Shown: positions 8,433 through 17,109, numbered from the stretch's first letter. The stretch is 48,602 bases of DNA from Planctomycetota bacterium (GCA_026184295.1 JAHCJK010000023.1:1-48602); one strand, 5' to 3'. The notes: generated by a model from the letters alone, not told the origin. Program-made: numbers and translations.

Positions 8433-8577
8433 GGCCCACCGGGCCGCCTAACCAAAACCTCCCGCGCAGCGGGTGGACTCTCGACGCGAAGCGTCGATCC
8501 GCGCATGGATTCTAGGTGTACCCCGATTTCTAGAACAAGAGCATGAGCAAACGGGTACGCATTGAATCCATGCGCGG
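8433..8577. repeat. Array of triloop hairpins plus a long inverted repeat
   Basis: The 338-bp gap 8374-8711 has no gene but is dense in dyads. Three perfect hairpins, each with a 3-nt loop, follow one another: GGCCC-ACC-GGGCC (8433-8445), CCCGC-GCA-GCGGG (8461-8473) and TCGACGC-GAA-GCGTCGA (8481-8497). One base later comes a long inverted repeat: CCGCGCATGGATTC (8499-8512) pairs perfectly with GAATCCATGCGCGG (8564-8577), and inside it GTACCC (8518-8523) pairs with GGGTAC (8553-8558). The centre of the third hairpin, GCGAAGC, is known to form an exceptionally stable DNA mini-hairpin. The role is unknown: recombinase site, single-strand origin, or structured RNA. Confidence 0.75.
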
Positions 8578-8711
8578 CAACCAAGATTGTTCCTATAGGT
8601 ATATCAAAGCAAAAGCCGCGATAGAGGTGATTAAAAACACATGGTGTGAGCAGTTGGTTGGCACAGGCAGACGGAGGTTTCAAGTAAGGCTAAATCTACC
8701 ATGCGGACTAG

Positions 8712-9368
8712 TTACTTCTTTCGCCGAGCTTCTTCCGCTGCATCATATAGTTCAGATGCTTCCTTCAAGCATTTTTCACACCTAGATTCGGAAGCCGTCG
8801 TAGATGCGTAACCATCCCAAGCGCTAACTGGACCACCACATTTCCCGCAAGTCCAAACTTTAGGTTTCCCCGTTGTTCCTGGGTCTTCTGATGAGGACTT
8901 GTTGGAAGGATTGGGCGTAGGTATGCAGGCGAATAGACCAAACACAAATAGCAGAGACATACAACCGCATCCTACAAAGGTTCTCATGACTTTGCCTACA
9001 AGGTGATTCGGGTTCTCCGATTCAGTTTTATTGGAATCCCGTGCGGAATTTGAAGCACTGGCTTGGATAATGAACTTGGTACCACATTTCGCGCATTGAC
9101 CTTTTCGGCCTAAGTATTTTCTGTTCGCTTTTAAGATTGTACCGCATTCGGGGCATGGCATTGAGACTGGCTCAACATCAAGCTTGGACGAAGGTGTAAA
9201 GGCGGATTGTCCGAGAATCTTTACGGCTCGGTCGAACATTTTCCCGTCGCTTGATATCGAATGCTCAGGTGTCAGGCTACCAGTCTCGATTCGAAGCCTT
9301 AGCGCGTCGTTCGATACAACTTCAACTCTTCCGTTTTCCAACACGTACCATCGTTGGCCACTCTCCAT
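8712..9368 (-). CDS. GYF_2-like / zinc-ribbon membrane protein (218 aa)
   Basis: I chose the ATG at 9368 because GGAGG stands 7 nt upstream and the domain begins there; an open extension to 9560 runs through a hairpin-rich leader. Residues 4-55 (RWYVLENG, LRLRIETGSL) resemble a GYF_2 domain. A first zinc ribbon has C72/C75 and C92/C95 (CPECG, CAKCG), followed by a polar linker and a membrane helix at about 131-149. A second Cys4 site follows (C174/C177 and C197/C200, CGKCG and CEKC) with a short charged tail. GYF-zinc ribbon-TM proteins are frequent in Planctomycetota, where their function is unknown. It is a passenger of the island, on the opposite strand to both neighbouring recombinase genes. 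Confidence 0.65.
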   Translation of the reverse strand: MESGQRWYVLENGRVEVVSNDALRLRIETGSLTPEHSISSDGKMFDRAVKILGQSAFTPSSKLDVEPVSMPCPECGTILKANRKYLGRKGQCAKCGTKFIIQASASNSARDSNKTESENPNHLVGKVMRTFVGCGCMSLLFVFGLFACIPTPNPSNKSSSEDPGTTGKPKVWTCGKCGGPVSAWDGYASTTASESRCEKCLKEASELYDAAEEARRKK

Positions 9369-9444
9369 TGCTGGACCTCCGCAAGCGCCAAAAAAAAGAG
9401 GCGCGGCCCTTACGTCACGCTCGCCCAACGGGCCTGTCACAGCC

Positions 9445-9537
9445 CAAGCAACAAACGCAACGCAGGTACCGCACCCCGCTTTCGCGGAGCGCAGCACAAA
9501 GCGTTGGCTCATTGCTTGAAGCCGTCCTTTCGGACGG
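9445..9537 (-). other. Structured leader candidate: nested stems with two GAAA-capped hairpins
   Basis: Nested pairings: CAAGCAA (9445-9451) with TTGCTTG (9512-9518), CAACGC (9458-9463) with GCGTTG (9501-9506), and inside them a hairpin around CCGC-TTTC-GCGG (9476-9487). A separate perfect hairpin CCGTCC-TTTC-GGACGG lies at 9522-9537. Read on the minus strand both loops become GAAA (GNRA-type) tetraloops, which favours an RNA structure in the 5' leader of the zinc-ribbon gene that starts at 9368. A further stem, GCGCC/GGCGC around an eight-base A/T run (9385-9404), lies just before that gene's ribosome-binding sequence. Confidence 0.4.
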
Positions 9538-9570
9538 GTGACAGTTCGTTGAGCAGCCAACAGCTATGAT

Positions 9571-9592
9571 GCTGGCCCAATGCCAGCTTTTT
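9571..9592 (+). terminator. Terminator-like hairpin without an obvious upstream gene
   Basis: GCTGGC-CCAAT-GCCAGC is followed directly by TTTTT on the plus strand, a textbook intrinsic-terminator shape. No plus-strand gene precedes it between 8373 and here, so it may end a noncoding transcript or be a leftover of a lost gene. The rest of 9369-10301 (about 930 bp) contains no reading frame I can support. Confidence 0.4.
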
Positions 9593-10301
9593 CGACAACT
9601 ACAGCTATGACATTCGTCTACAGCCCTCACTACCAATCGAAACGGCACCAACATCCATCGAAGATAAAATCATAACCGCAACGGGCGGGCCTTCAATAGA
9701 AGCACTTGCCCCTCACCGAAGCCAGTTCTAGCTCTGAAAAAGCACGCGCGGGAACATCTTAGCGCGTCCCTACAATGGCAGGATTCTATACTGTTCGATC
9801 ACTGCGGGAGGTACGCGCCTTCCGTTGGCATGTGCAGCGCCAAACGGCAACAGAGGGATTCTCTAAGTTCAACAGGATCGTTGCGGACAATCCTCGATCC
9901 CTACGGAAGCTGCCGATTCCGAGACATGTACGGGCCGTGCGGCGGAAAACCAGGTCGCGGACCTGCAAATAGCACCACGCCAACACAGCGCGAAGAATAC
10001 ACGGCACGGTTAGGCAAGAGAGGCTCCCCCGAATTCAGGGTACCCTGCGGAAGGTAAGCCAAAATACAGACGGTTTGCAGCCGAGTCCGCGGTTTTCAGA
10101 CCGGGTATTTGAGTTCCGGTGATGCCGATTCGATTCAGACGCGAGACCCTGGCACTTCTTATTCATATGGACGGGTTTCAAACCTACGTATATGCTGTTT
10201 GCCGGGTCGCGAGTCACTCTCTCCGTCACAACCCGCGCCATTCAACCATCGAAAGCGGCTACGCCGGGAATCCCGACTTTCTCGTTGACGGAGGAGCCCA
10301 C

Positions 10302-10544
10302 ATGTCGAGGACTACAACGCAGCATCCCAAGAAACGCGCGGCATCGTTTCAATTTCGCGTGAGCGCCGAACAGCGGCGGGAAATTACCGAGTGCGCCGAA
10401 GCGCTCGGCTTGTCCGATTCCGGCTACATGCTTGCCGCGCATCGTCTCTACAGGGCCGAATTGAAGAGCCGGGGCGTTTTGGGGCCATGTAAGACAGCGC
10501 AAGCCGGGAATACCCTGCCCATAGCTGGCCGGGAAGCTGTATAG
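10302..10544 (+). CDS. Small ribbon-helix-helix/mobilisation-accessory-like protein (80 aa)
   Basis: The start at 10302 (MSRTTTQHPKKRAASF) has GGAGGAG 6 nt upstream; a longer frame from 10119 lacks such a signal. The core FQFRVSAEQRREITECAEALGLS followed by DSGYMLAAHRLYRAEL has the strand-helix-helix layout of ribbon-helix-helix proteins of the MobC/MbeC or antitoxin kind (FRVSxEExxxIxxxAxxxGLSxSxYL). It would bind DNA as a dimer. No relaxase or toxin lies beside it, so the partner may be lost or it may regulate the recombinase gene 350 bp downstream. Confidence 0.55.
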   Translation: MSRTTTQHPKKRAASFQFRVSAEQRREITECAEALGLSDSGYMLAAHRLYRAELKSRGVLGPCKTAQAGNTLPIAGREAV

Positions 10545-10892
10545 CGCCGCTATAGCTGAGAAAAATGCACCTAGGCGATAGCGCGTAAGAGCCGTACGCC
10601 TAGAAGAGCCGCATAGTTAGAATTGGTCTTCTAGGAAGGCCGGGAACCGCGTTCCTGTGCGCTGTGGCGTGCTTTCTCTCTTCGAACCTGCCCGGGAAGC
10701 GTTCAGGATCGGGATACGCGCTGTGGCGCAAGGAAACGCCTGTTCCAGTGGAAAACCCTGCACGTATGGCTGAACCGCATTGTCAAAGTGACATGGGCCG
10801 TATTCTCTCCGTTGTATAGTTCCGTTCAGTAATATACTGGATATAGGTGTTTTGTACTGTATTATATTAAGTATGATATAGGAGAACCGCCC
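10545..10892 (+). promoter_or_regulatory. Noncoding region with AT-rich promoter of the small serine recombinase
   Basis: No gene is supported here. The last 60 bp are very AT-rich. TATGAT (10872-10877) is a fair -10 box for the recombinase at 10893, but its -35 partner is weak. The octamer GATATAGG occurs twice, at 10840-10847 and 10875-10882, 35 bp apart and flanking this promoter. That suggests a binding site for the recombinase or one of the adjacent ribbon-helix-helix proteins (inference). Confidence 0.35.
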
Positions 10893-11594
10893 ATGAAAAC
10901 GGCCCTTGGATACGTGAGAGTCAGTACCGATGAACAGGCTACCGAAGGGATAAGTCTTGAGGCACAGGAAGAGAAAATCCGTGCCTACTGCACGCTCAAG
11001 GGCCTTCATCTTGTAGAGATAATCGTTGATGCTGGTGTGAGCGGCGGGAAGCCGCTTGCCAGTAGGGAAGGCGGGAGTCGTATCCTGTCGGCAAAAGTTG
11101 ACGCTGTGGTAGCTGTGAAGCTGGACAGGCTATTCAGAGACGCAGCGGATTGCTTGGCCGTTACCAAGGAATGGGATCGTAAAGGCGTTGCTCTGCACCT
11201 TCTGGACATGGGCGGGAACAGTCTCGATACATCAAGCGCCATGGGCCGCATGTTCCTAACCATGGCTGCTGGCTTTGCGGAGATGGAGCGCGGCTTGATC
11301 CGTGAGCGCACACGCACGGCCTTGCAGCACAAACGGAAGAACGGGAAGCTCGCGGGGAAAGTGCCCTTCGGCTTCACGCTGGCCGTTGACGGCGATACGC
11401 TCCTAGAGAATCCGAGTGAACGGGAAGCGCTGGCCCTTATACGCCAGCTTCGTACCGAAGGAAAGACGTTCAGGGGCATAGCCCGTGAACTTGAAGCGCG
11501 AGGTATCCGAACGAAGCAAGGCCGGAATAAGTGGCAAGCGTGCAGCGTCCGAAGCGTTCTCATGTACTCGCAGCGTTACGAAGCAGCCGGATAA
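10893..11594 (+). CDS. Small serine recombinase (resolvase/invertase family)
   Basis: 233 aa. The N-terminal catalytic domain is intact: GYVRVSTDEQ with Ser11 as nucleophile, SLEAQEEKIRAYC, VAVKLDRLFRD at 74-83, then MGRMFLTMAAGFAEMERGLI and RERTRTALQHK on the long helix. The C-terminal part (ALIRQLRTEGKTFRGIARELEARGI, WQACSVRSVL) is a helix-turn-helix of the 'recombinase' type that binds the recombination site. GGAGA precedes the ATG. Such proteins resolve or invert short DNA segments or integrate small elements. It is followed 15 nt later by a ribbon-helix-helix gene and a terminator, making a compact two-gene unit, possibly an independent small element nested in the island. Confidence 0.88.
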   Translation: MKTALGYVRVSTDEQATEGISLEAQEEKIRAYCTLKGLHLVEIIVDAGVSGGKPLASREGGSRILSAKVDAVVAVKLDRLFRDAADCLAVTKEWDRKGVALHLLDMGGNSLDTSSAMGRMFLTMAAGFAEMERGLIRERTRTALQHKRKNGKLAGKVPFGFTLAVDGDTLLENPSEREALALIRQLRTEGKTFRGIARELEARGIRTKQGRNKWQACSVRSVLMYSQRYEAAG

Positions 11595-11609
11595 AAAGGA
11601 GCCACCAGG

Positions 11610-11792
11610 ATGCCCAAGAAGAGGAAGCCAGGAAGACCGGCACTTGGCGACGAAAAACTAATCAAGCTTTCCGTTCAGTTGTCGCCGGACGAATTGAACC
11701 GAGTTAAAAAACGCGCCAGGGAGGAGGAGCGCTCGGTTGCCTACGTGATACGGCGCGCTGTTCGGGACATGCTGGACAAAAAGGAGAAGTAG
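11610..11792 (+). CDS. Ribbon-helix-helix DNA-binding protein (60 aa)
   Basis: The sequence starts MPKKRKPGRPALGDEK, an AT-hook-like basic GRP arm. It is followed by IKLSVQLSPDELNRVKKRA (strand plus helix) and SVAYVIRRAVRDML (second helix), a textbook CopG/Arc-type ribbon-helix-helix. AAGGAG precedes the ATG. It lies 15 nt after the serine recombinase gene and before a strong terminator, so the two are co-transcribed. The probable job is repression of that promoter or an architectural role at the recombination site. No toxin gene follows, which argues against a toxin-antitoxin pair. Confidence 0.75.
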   Translation: MPKKRKPGRPALGDEKLIKLSVQLSPDELNRVKKRAREEERSVAYVIRRAVRDMLDKKEK

Positions 11793-11821
11793 CGTCATAA
11801 GCAGTTCGTTCGCAGATGAAT

Positions 11822-11857
11822 GCGCCCGCGCCTGATTAGGTTCGGGCGCTTTTGTTT
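11822..11857 (+). terminator. Rho-independent terminator of the recombinase-RHH unit
   Basis: GCGCCCG (11822-11828) pairs with CGGGCGC (11843-11849). An inner CCT/AGG pairing closes a GATT loop, and TTTTGTTT follows directly. It lies 30 nt after the stop of the ribbon-helix-helix gene. The following 160 bp to the convergent DUF262 gene hold nothing recognisable. Confidence 0.8.
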
Positions 11858-12018
11858 GGAAGAAAGCCATCGAACTGCGAAGACTGTACCCACCCATTAA
11901 CGAACAGGTTTGTCCGGCTCTCGGACAGCCCACACAAGCGATAGCAAAAAGATGCCGGTCCCGGTATTTCCTCTCCGTTCTGGGATAGCCTTTGCAACCT
12001 GTGAAAAGGCGACATCGC

Positions 12019-13818
12019 TCAGAGCCCTTCAAACCAAGTACGTAGTTTGGCGGCCATTAGGCGGCGGCGAATTTCCAGGAAAGAATCATACTCCGGTACT
12101 TCGCCATCTAGCAGGCTCTCTGGTAAACAGTTCGCACGAAAGTTGGATCGCATTTCGGCTTCATTCGTAATGCCGCCGTATTTCACCTTTCCGCCTCGAC
12201 ACTGTTTGGCAAGTTCATCAAAGTAGACCGCAGGCGCTTGGTCTCCAATAGCAATATTGATTTCGCTCTGAGCGAGGACGAAATTGGCAATCTGGTTGTA
12301 TCGCCCTCGCGGTAACTTGTGCTCTTTCTTCAACCAATTCCGAGGATATACGTGGTGAACATCACTGCGATTGAGCAGCAGATCGCGAACGGTAATGTCA
12401 CGCGATAGGAAGCCTAGATCGCCCATTTTGGCCTGGGCAGCACGGTATGCATGAAAATATGGGCTACCTGAAGAAGAAGTGTCCATTTCTTGGGGAAGTA
12501 GATTCTCCCAATAACTTGAACTTAGTTCGGCCTCGATGACCGCATTGGCATAAGTCATTAGTCCGCGGGCTTCAATTTGACGGATATCGAAGTCAAAAGA
12601 ACTTTCCGGATTCCCTGCGTAACGCCCTGTGAGCACTCCCATGACGTACCATCGTCTGACCAGTCGCTCCAATTCAGCGGCGGGAAGCTTTTCTGCACGT
12701 CCTCGCAGGTAGATAATATAGGCAAAGTTAACGCCGTTCTGACCGCCGATGAGACTGCTATTCACAAATCCCGCAGAACGGAGTGTCATGACCAACCGGT
12801 CATAGTGAGTCTTATTCATGAAGTTAAGGATGCCATGTTTTAGACTAGCGAACGATTGTTCGGCGATTGCTTCTTCGTACTGCTTGCTCTCAAAATTTCG
12901 GCCTGAAAGCAGGGCCACTAGGTCTTGCAGTTTTCCTCTGCCAAATTCGGACGTGAATGCAACGCGCAGCATATCAGTGTATGCTGGGTCATAGAGGTCG
13001 TCATTAACGTCCGCTAGCCAACTGAGCTTCGGGAAAAACTCGGAGGCTGAAAAAGTTGGGTCTCCGTTCTTGATGCGTGAAAAAAACTCTGGGGCAATAG
13101 CCAGGTGGCAAAAGTAGTCGATGGCTTTACGCAATAAATTCCCGCCATATGTTTCATTTGCTGCAATCTTGGACATGGCGAAGTCGGCTTGGCTGAGTGC
13201 TGCTCCGGCAGAATTAACTCGAATAAAAATTTCCGTAACCGTCTCGATGTCGAGGTCTTCGGCTAAATCAATGATCCCGACATGATTGTTAATTATCTTG
13301 CGTAGCTTCTCTAAGACTCTTGAGACGGCCTTGCGATCACTGTCAGGATTCTTTGCGCTATAGGAATCTGTTAGCTCGGTGAGACTTGCGTCCGGATGAA
13401 ATACAGAGGCAACATCAGGTATCCAAGAGTCATCCTTGGCAATCGCTGGATTGCTAACTTCAAACCTCTCTTCGATTGGATGGAACCCAATGCGGATTCT
13501 GACCGTTTCGTAGTCCTTTGTCAGAACTTCTCGCCCCAGCAGGGCAGCCATGAGCGCAGTAACTCGCTGTTGGCCGTCAATCAAAATGCGCTTTCCGGCT
13601 GAGTGCGTACCGTCCTTCAGCCGCACGGTAGGATTTCGCCAAGCAATAAGGTAGCCCACTGGATAGCCCTGATACAGGGAATCAAGCAGATTGCGAACCT
13701 TGGTGGGTTCCCAAACAAATGGGCGCTGAATCTCAGGTATTGCAATTTCGCCCGACTTTACCCAGGTTAGGAGCGTTTCAACTGGATGCGGCGTGACAGA
13801 ATAGCGCTGCGTGGACAT
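12019..13818 (-). CDS. DUF262 (GmrSD-type) restriction protein with C-terminal HNH-like region
   Basis: 599 aa. The N-terminal DUF262/ParB-like domain shows [12 protein letters not shown] at 26-36 and [12 protein letters not shown] at 79-89. DGQQR is the family's conserved nucleotide-binding/NTPase signature. A long alpha-helical middle follows. The C-terminus has [13 protein letters not shown] at 486-498, the HHxxP motif of the DUF1524/HNH nuclease half of GmrSD enzymes, which restrict DNA with modified cytosines. DUF262 proteins often travel with type I restriction systems, as here: hsdS ends 187 bp upstream on the same strand, a gap large enough for a separate promoter. GGAGG lies 13 nt before the ATG. 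Confidence 0.8.
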   Translation of the reverse strand: MSTQRYSVTPHPVETLLTWVKSGEIAIPEIQRPFVWEPTKVRNLLDSLYQGYPVGYLIAWRNPTVRLKDGTHSAGKRILIDGQQRVTALMAALLGREVLTKDYETVRIRIGFHPIEERFEVSNPAIAKDDSWIPDVASVFHPDASLTELTDSYSAKNPDSDRKAVSRVLEKLRKIINNHVGIIDLAEDLDIETVTEIFIRVNSAGAALSQADFAMSKIAANETYGGNLLRKAIDYFCHLAIAPEFFSRIKNGDPTFSASEFFPKLSWLADVNDDLYDPAYTDMLRVAFTSEFGRGKLQDLVALLSGRNFESKQYEEAIAEQSFASLKHGILNFMNKTHYDRLVMTLRSAGFVNSSLIGGQNGVNFAYIIYLRGRAEKLPAAELERLVRRWYVMGVLTGRYAGNPESSFDFDIRQIEARGLMTYANAVIEAELSSSYWENLLPQEMDTSSSGSPYFHAYRAAQAKMGDLGFLSRDITVRDLLLNRSDVHHVYPRNWLKKEHKLPRGRYNQIANFVLAQSEINIAIGDQAPAVYFDELAKQCRGGKVKYGGITNEAEMRSNFRANCLPESLLDGEVPEYDSFLEIRRRLMAAKLRTWFEGL

Positions 13819-14005
13819 AACTAGTTGGTGACCTCCATTAGTAGGTTTCCTTTTTGCAGCCTTATTACCATGATTTAATACCAGGATTGCTGTCAGTCTA
13901 CAAAAACCTGTGAGGCTGCATCGATTACTAACGTTGGATGGAAGATCTAGGCACGCCCTGCAACCCGCGACCTAGGTGGCAATTTCCGCTCGTGACATGG
14001 AGTTT

Positions 14006-15658
14006 TCAAGCCCCTTTGGAGCCTCTTTTCCTTCCGATTGTGGGCTTTCCTTCGGTACGCGCGGCTTGGATGCGCTTAAGGAGTTCGGAGGCGGGTTCGT
14101 AGGAGCGGCCTTCGCGGCGGGCGAGTTCGGCTTCGGTGGGGACGAGTTCGCCTCGGAAGGCTCTGGCGAGGATCGCTTGGGTGAGTTTGTCGGCGCGGGC
14201 GGTCGCGGCGGCGACGCGCTTTGCTATCGCATCGACCAAGTTGAAGAGTTTCTCGACGCGGCGGACGATTTCGCGTTGTTCGGTAAGCGATGGGAAAGGT
14301 AGAAGCAAGGATGCTAGGATACCTTGATTGAGAAAATCTCTTGTGCTTCCCCCGCATAATCTGCGAACCTGATTCTTTACAAATGGACTTCCGACAAAGA
14401 GAAAGCAAAAGAATTGTGGCAGCATGGTATCTGGCTCAAGCGAGACACGAAGTATGTTTGTTGAGATGCGCGCTTCCCCTAAGTTGGCAGGCACAACGCA
14501 AACTTCGCCAACCGTGCCAGACCTTGAGATTAAAATATCACCTGCCTTTGCGTCAAATGGCGACAATTCATTTGCTTTTTCTTTGGTAATATGAATCTTA
14601 CTTCCCGGTATAAATTGTAATGAGTCAATATTCTCAATGCCGAGAACCGGAATACCGGAGGCTTGGTGCTCCGATTTGTTTAATGCACTACCGAATGGTC
14701 CGGTTTTCATTCCTGGCCGGTCGGTAGCAAGAATTGCCTCAAGTCCGGTTGTAGTCCATGATGGAACTTCCTCAAACACCTCTTCGCTTTCAGGGGGTAA
14801 TGGCACTTCATATTCGCGTTTCCAATAATCGTTTTTGGGAGCGGCACCATTGGCAATGAGTCTTGCGAGTTTTCTCGATTCCCATTTCACTTTTCTATTT
14901 TCAAGGATTGCCTTTAGTACTTCATTTGCGTCTGGCAACTGTAGCTGACCTTCTCGCCAATCCTCGGTAAGTCTCCCGGAGCAGGCGGCGGCGAGGATGG
15001 ATTGGCGGAAGCGTTTGAGGATCGGCGGCACCTTCGCCAGTCGTTCCCGCGCCTCGTTCACCCGCGCTAGCAGCGCTTCCACCTTCGCCACGATGCGTTT
15101 TTGTTCGGCAATCGGGGGGACGGGAAGGGGTATTCCTGCAAGATTGCCTCTAGAAATACGTTTTCGCGTCGTACCTTGTGAACGTTCTTCAATAAAGACC
15201 CTATATTGTGGTGAATTGATAAAGTGCATGAAAAATTTGGCGGCGGGACCGGAGCTGTCTGGTCGTAAGATACACACGTCAACAACTGTTACCGCTTCCT
15301 TTGTGTCACCTGGATAGATGCAGGCGCGGCCCAAGGGGTCAGGCATTCGTGCTATAAGTAAATCCCCATGTTTCAAGTAGGTACAAACAAGTTCAGCAGC
15401 TTTGTGCTTAGTTAGAAATCGAGAAGACCTGTTTCTATAATATCCGTCTCCAACATCGGCTAATTGTATTAGACGTACATCACCATTGGGATCTTGGTCT
15501 TTGCTCTCTACCCAATCCCCATCTGTAAATAGCCCATTACTCCCAATGAGTTCACCCAGATTTGCATGTGCCCAGCCTTCAGGCAGTTCGCCATTCTCGT
15601 CCGCGTCGGCGGGCGGTGCTTTCGGCTCAGGCTTCGCAGGTGCGCTACTTCTGGCCAT
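14006..15658 (-). CDS. hsdS: Type I restriction-modification specificity subunit HsdS
   Basis: 550 aa with the two-target-recognition-domain plan. TRD1 spans about 26-175 (ELPEGWAHANLGELI to GIPLPVPP), and a first conserved helix (AEQKRIVAKVEALLARVNEA) follows. TRD2 spans about 300-440, and a second conserved helix (TEQREIVRRVEKLFNLVDAI) precedes a C-terminal ARAFRGELVPTE region. The paired helices separate the TRDs and dock onto HsdM. The TRDs are more AT-rich than the conserved regions, as expected for exchanged specificity modules. The gene overlaps hsdM by 14 nt. Both subunits recognise a bipartite target whose sequence cannot be predicted here. Confidence 0.93.
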   Translation of the reverse strand: MARSSAPAKPEPKAPPADADENGELPEGWAHANLGELIGSNGLFTDGDWVESKDQDPNGDVRLIQLADVGDGYYRNRSSRFLTKHKAAELVCTYLKHGDLLIARMPDPLGRACIYPGDTKEAVTVVDVCILRPDSSGPAAKFFMHFINSPQYRVFIEERSQGTTRKRISRGNLAGIPLPVPPIAEQKRIVAKVEALLARVNEARERLAKVPPILKRFRQSILAAACSGRLTEDWREGQLQLPDANEVLKAILENRKVKWESRKLARLIANGAAPKNDYWKREYEVPLPPESEEVFEEVPSWTTTGLEAILATDRPGMKTGPFGSALNKSEHQASGIPVLGIENIDSLQFIPGSKIHITKEKANELSPFDAKAGDILISRSGTVGEVCVVPANLGEARISTNILRVSLEPDTMLPQFFCFLFVGSPFVKNQVRRLCGGSTRDFLNQGILASLLLPFPSLTEQREIVRRVEKLFNLVDAIAKRVAAATARADKLTQAILARAFRGELVPTEAELARREGRSYEPASELLKRIQAARTEGKPTIGRKRGSKGA

Positions 15659-17105
15659 TGCCGTTCCCGTTTTCGAGCAGTGCCAGGACCGCGTTTAGTT
15701 CTTCCACCGCGCATTCCAGTTCGGCCACGGCGTCCGTAACCAGTTCTTCCGGTTCGGGCAGGTCGTCGGCGTCTTCCAGGGATTCTTCCTTGAGCCATTT
15801 GAAGCCGTCGAGCTTGAAGTCCTTCTCTTGCACTTCTCTGATCGTGAAGGAGTGCCAGCGGTCGCCGGTGACGGCGTTGCCTGCGCTCTTGCCGTCATCG
15901 GAAGGGCTGGAGGCTACGCGTTTCGTGCGGCCATTGGGGTCCTTGCCGTAGCACTTCTCGAAGTCTGCGAAATGTTCGGCCGACAAGGGGCGGTCCTTCT
16001 TGGTAATGCCGGGCACGTTGGTGCGGGCATCGTATACCCACACCGTTTCGGTGGGCCGACCCTTGGTGAAGAAAACCACGTTAGCCTTTACGCCCTGGCT
16101 GTACGGGGTGAAGGTGCCTCGCGGCAGGCGCAAGACCGTGTGCAAGTCGCAATCCTGCGTGAGAATCTTGAAGACTTCGCCCGCTTGGTCGGCAAAGAGG
16201 CAGTTGTCCGGCAGGACCACGGCGGCTCGTCCGCCGTCTTTTAAGGTCGTGAGGATATGCTGGACGAAGTTCAACTGCTTGTTGGACGTGGAGACGGTGA
16301 AATCGTCGCGGGTCGGGGCCTGATTCGCGCCTTTGGTACCGAAGGGCGGGTTGGTGAGGATGCAATCGAAGCGCCGCGACGAAGGCGGATCGGCCACGGT
16401 ATCGCCCAGCGTGATTTCAGGCTCCAGGCCGTGCAGGTACAGATTCATCAGGGCCAAGCGGCGCGGGCGGACCACGAGGTCTTGACCGAAGTACGTGCCC
16501 TTGCGGACCCGCTTCCATACGTCGCGGTCCATCGCGCCGCCTTTGGTCTGTTCGATCAGCCATTCGTAGGCGCAGACCAGAAAGCCTCCGGTGCCGCAAC
16601 CGGGATCGCAGACGGTAAAATCCTTGGACGCGCGCGGATCGGGCTTCATGCAGTGGACGATGGATTGAATGAGCACGCGCGGCGTGAAGTATTGCCCCGC
16701 TCCCTTTTTGCCTTCGCTCGCGGCCTTTTCGAGCAGGCCTTCGTACGCGGCGGCCTTCACGTCCACGTTCAACGAAGTCCATTCGGTTTCGTCAATCAGG
16801 TTGACCAGTTGCTTTAGGTTGACGGGATTGTTGAAGCGCGATTGCGCCGACGCGTAGATGTCGCCCAGGATGCCAATCTGTTTTCCCAGCGTGCGCAGCA
16901 TATCGGCGTAATGGTCGGTGAGTTCCGTACCGGCCTTGTCGCGCAGTTTAGGCCACCCACACCCCTTGGGAATCTCCACGCCCTTCTCATCGGCCATCTT
17001 GAGAAAGAGGAGGTAGGTGATTTGTTCGATGTAATCGCCATAGTCCACGCCATCGTGGCGAAGTGTATGGCAGAAACCCCAAAGCTTGGCGACAACGTCG
17101 GACAT
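15645..17105 (-). CDS. hsdM: Type I restriction-modification DNA methyltransferase HsdM
   Basis: 486 aa from MSDVVAKLWGF; GGAG lies upstream, and an earlier in-frame start at 17147 would intrude into the preceding gene. An N-terminal helical HsdM_N domain (DGVDYGDYIEQITYLLFLKM) leads into GQYFTPR (137-143). SAM-binding motif I is DPGCGTGGF (167-175), and catalytic motif IV is NPPF (252-255) of N6-adenine methyltransferases. It methylates adenine in the target chosen by HsdS and forms M2S1 and R2M2S1 complexes. Its start lies 4 nt after the stop of the extra gene, and it overlaps hsdS, so expression of the four genes is coupled. Confidence 0.95.
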   Translation of the reverse strand: MSDVVAKLWGFCHTLRHDGVDYGDYIEQITYLLFLKMADEKGVEIPKGCGWPKLRDKAGTELTDHYADMLRTLGKQIGILGDIYASAQSRFNNPVNLKQLVNLIDETEWTSLNVDVKAAAYEGLLEKAASEGKKGAGQYFTPRVLIQSIVHCMKPDPRASKDFTVCDPGCGTGGFLVCAYEWLIEQTKGGAMDRDVWKRVRKGTYFGQDLVVRPRRLALMNLYLHGLEPEITLGDTVADPPSSRRFDCILTNPPFGTKGANQAPTRDDFTVSTSNKQLNFVQHILTTLKDGGRAAVVLPDNCLFADQAGEVFKILTQDCDLHTVLRLPRGTFTPYSQGVKANVVFFTKGRPTETVWVYDARTNVPGITKKDRPLSAEHFADFEKCYGKDPNGRTKRVASSPSDDGKSAGNAVTGDRWHSFTIREVQEKDFKLDGFKWLKEESLEDADDLPEPEELVTDAVAELECAVEELNAVLALLENGNGNGQK

Positions 17106-17109
17106 TGGC

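Noticed and set aside
9423..9510. Integron attC-like site around GCCCAAC ... GTTGGCT
   Set aside because: The R' side departs from GTTRRRY, the two ends do not pair properly, and there is no integron integrase in the window. The stems are better explained as a hairpin structure or RNA leader.
9369..9560. Upstream extension of the zinc-ribbon protein to 9560
   Set aside because: It lacks a ribosome-binding sequence and would translate a hairpin-rich leader; the start at 9368 has GGAGG and begins the domain.
10022..10029. GGCTCCCC near 10022 as a third attachment-site copy
   Set aside because: It matches only 8 of 10 bases of TGGCTCCCCG, lies mid-island, and no change of composition or recombinase end coincides with it.
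10100..10150. tRNA T-arm-like GATTCGATTC
   Set aside because: No acceptor, D or anticodon arms can be formed around it.
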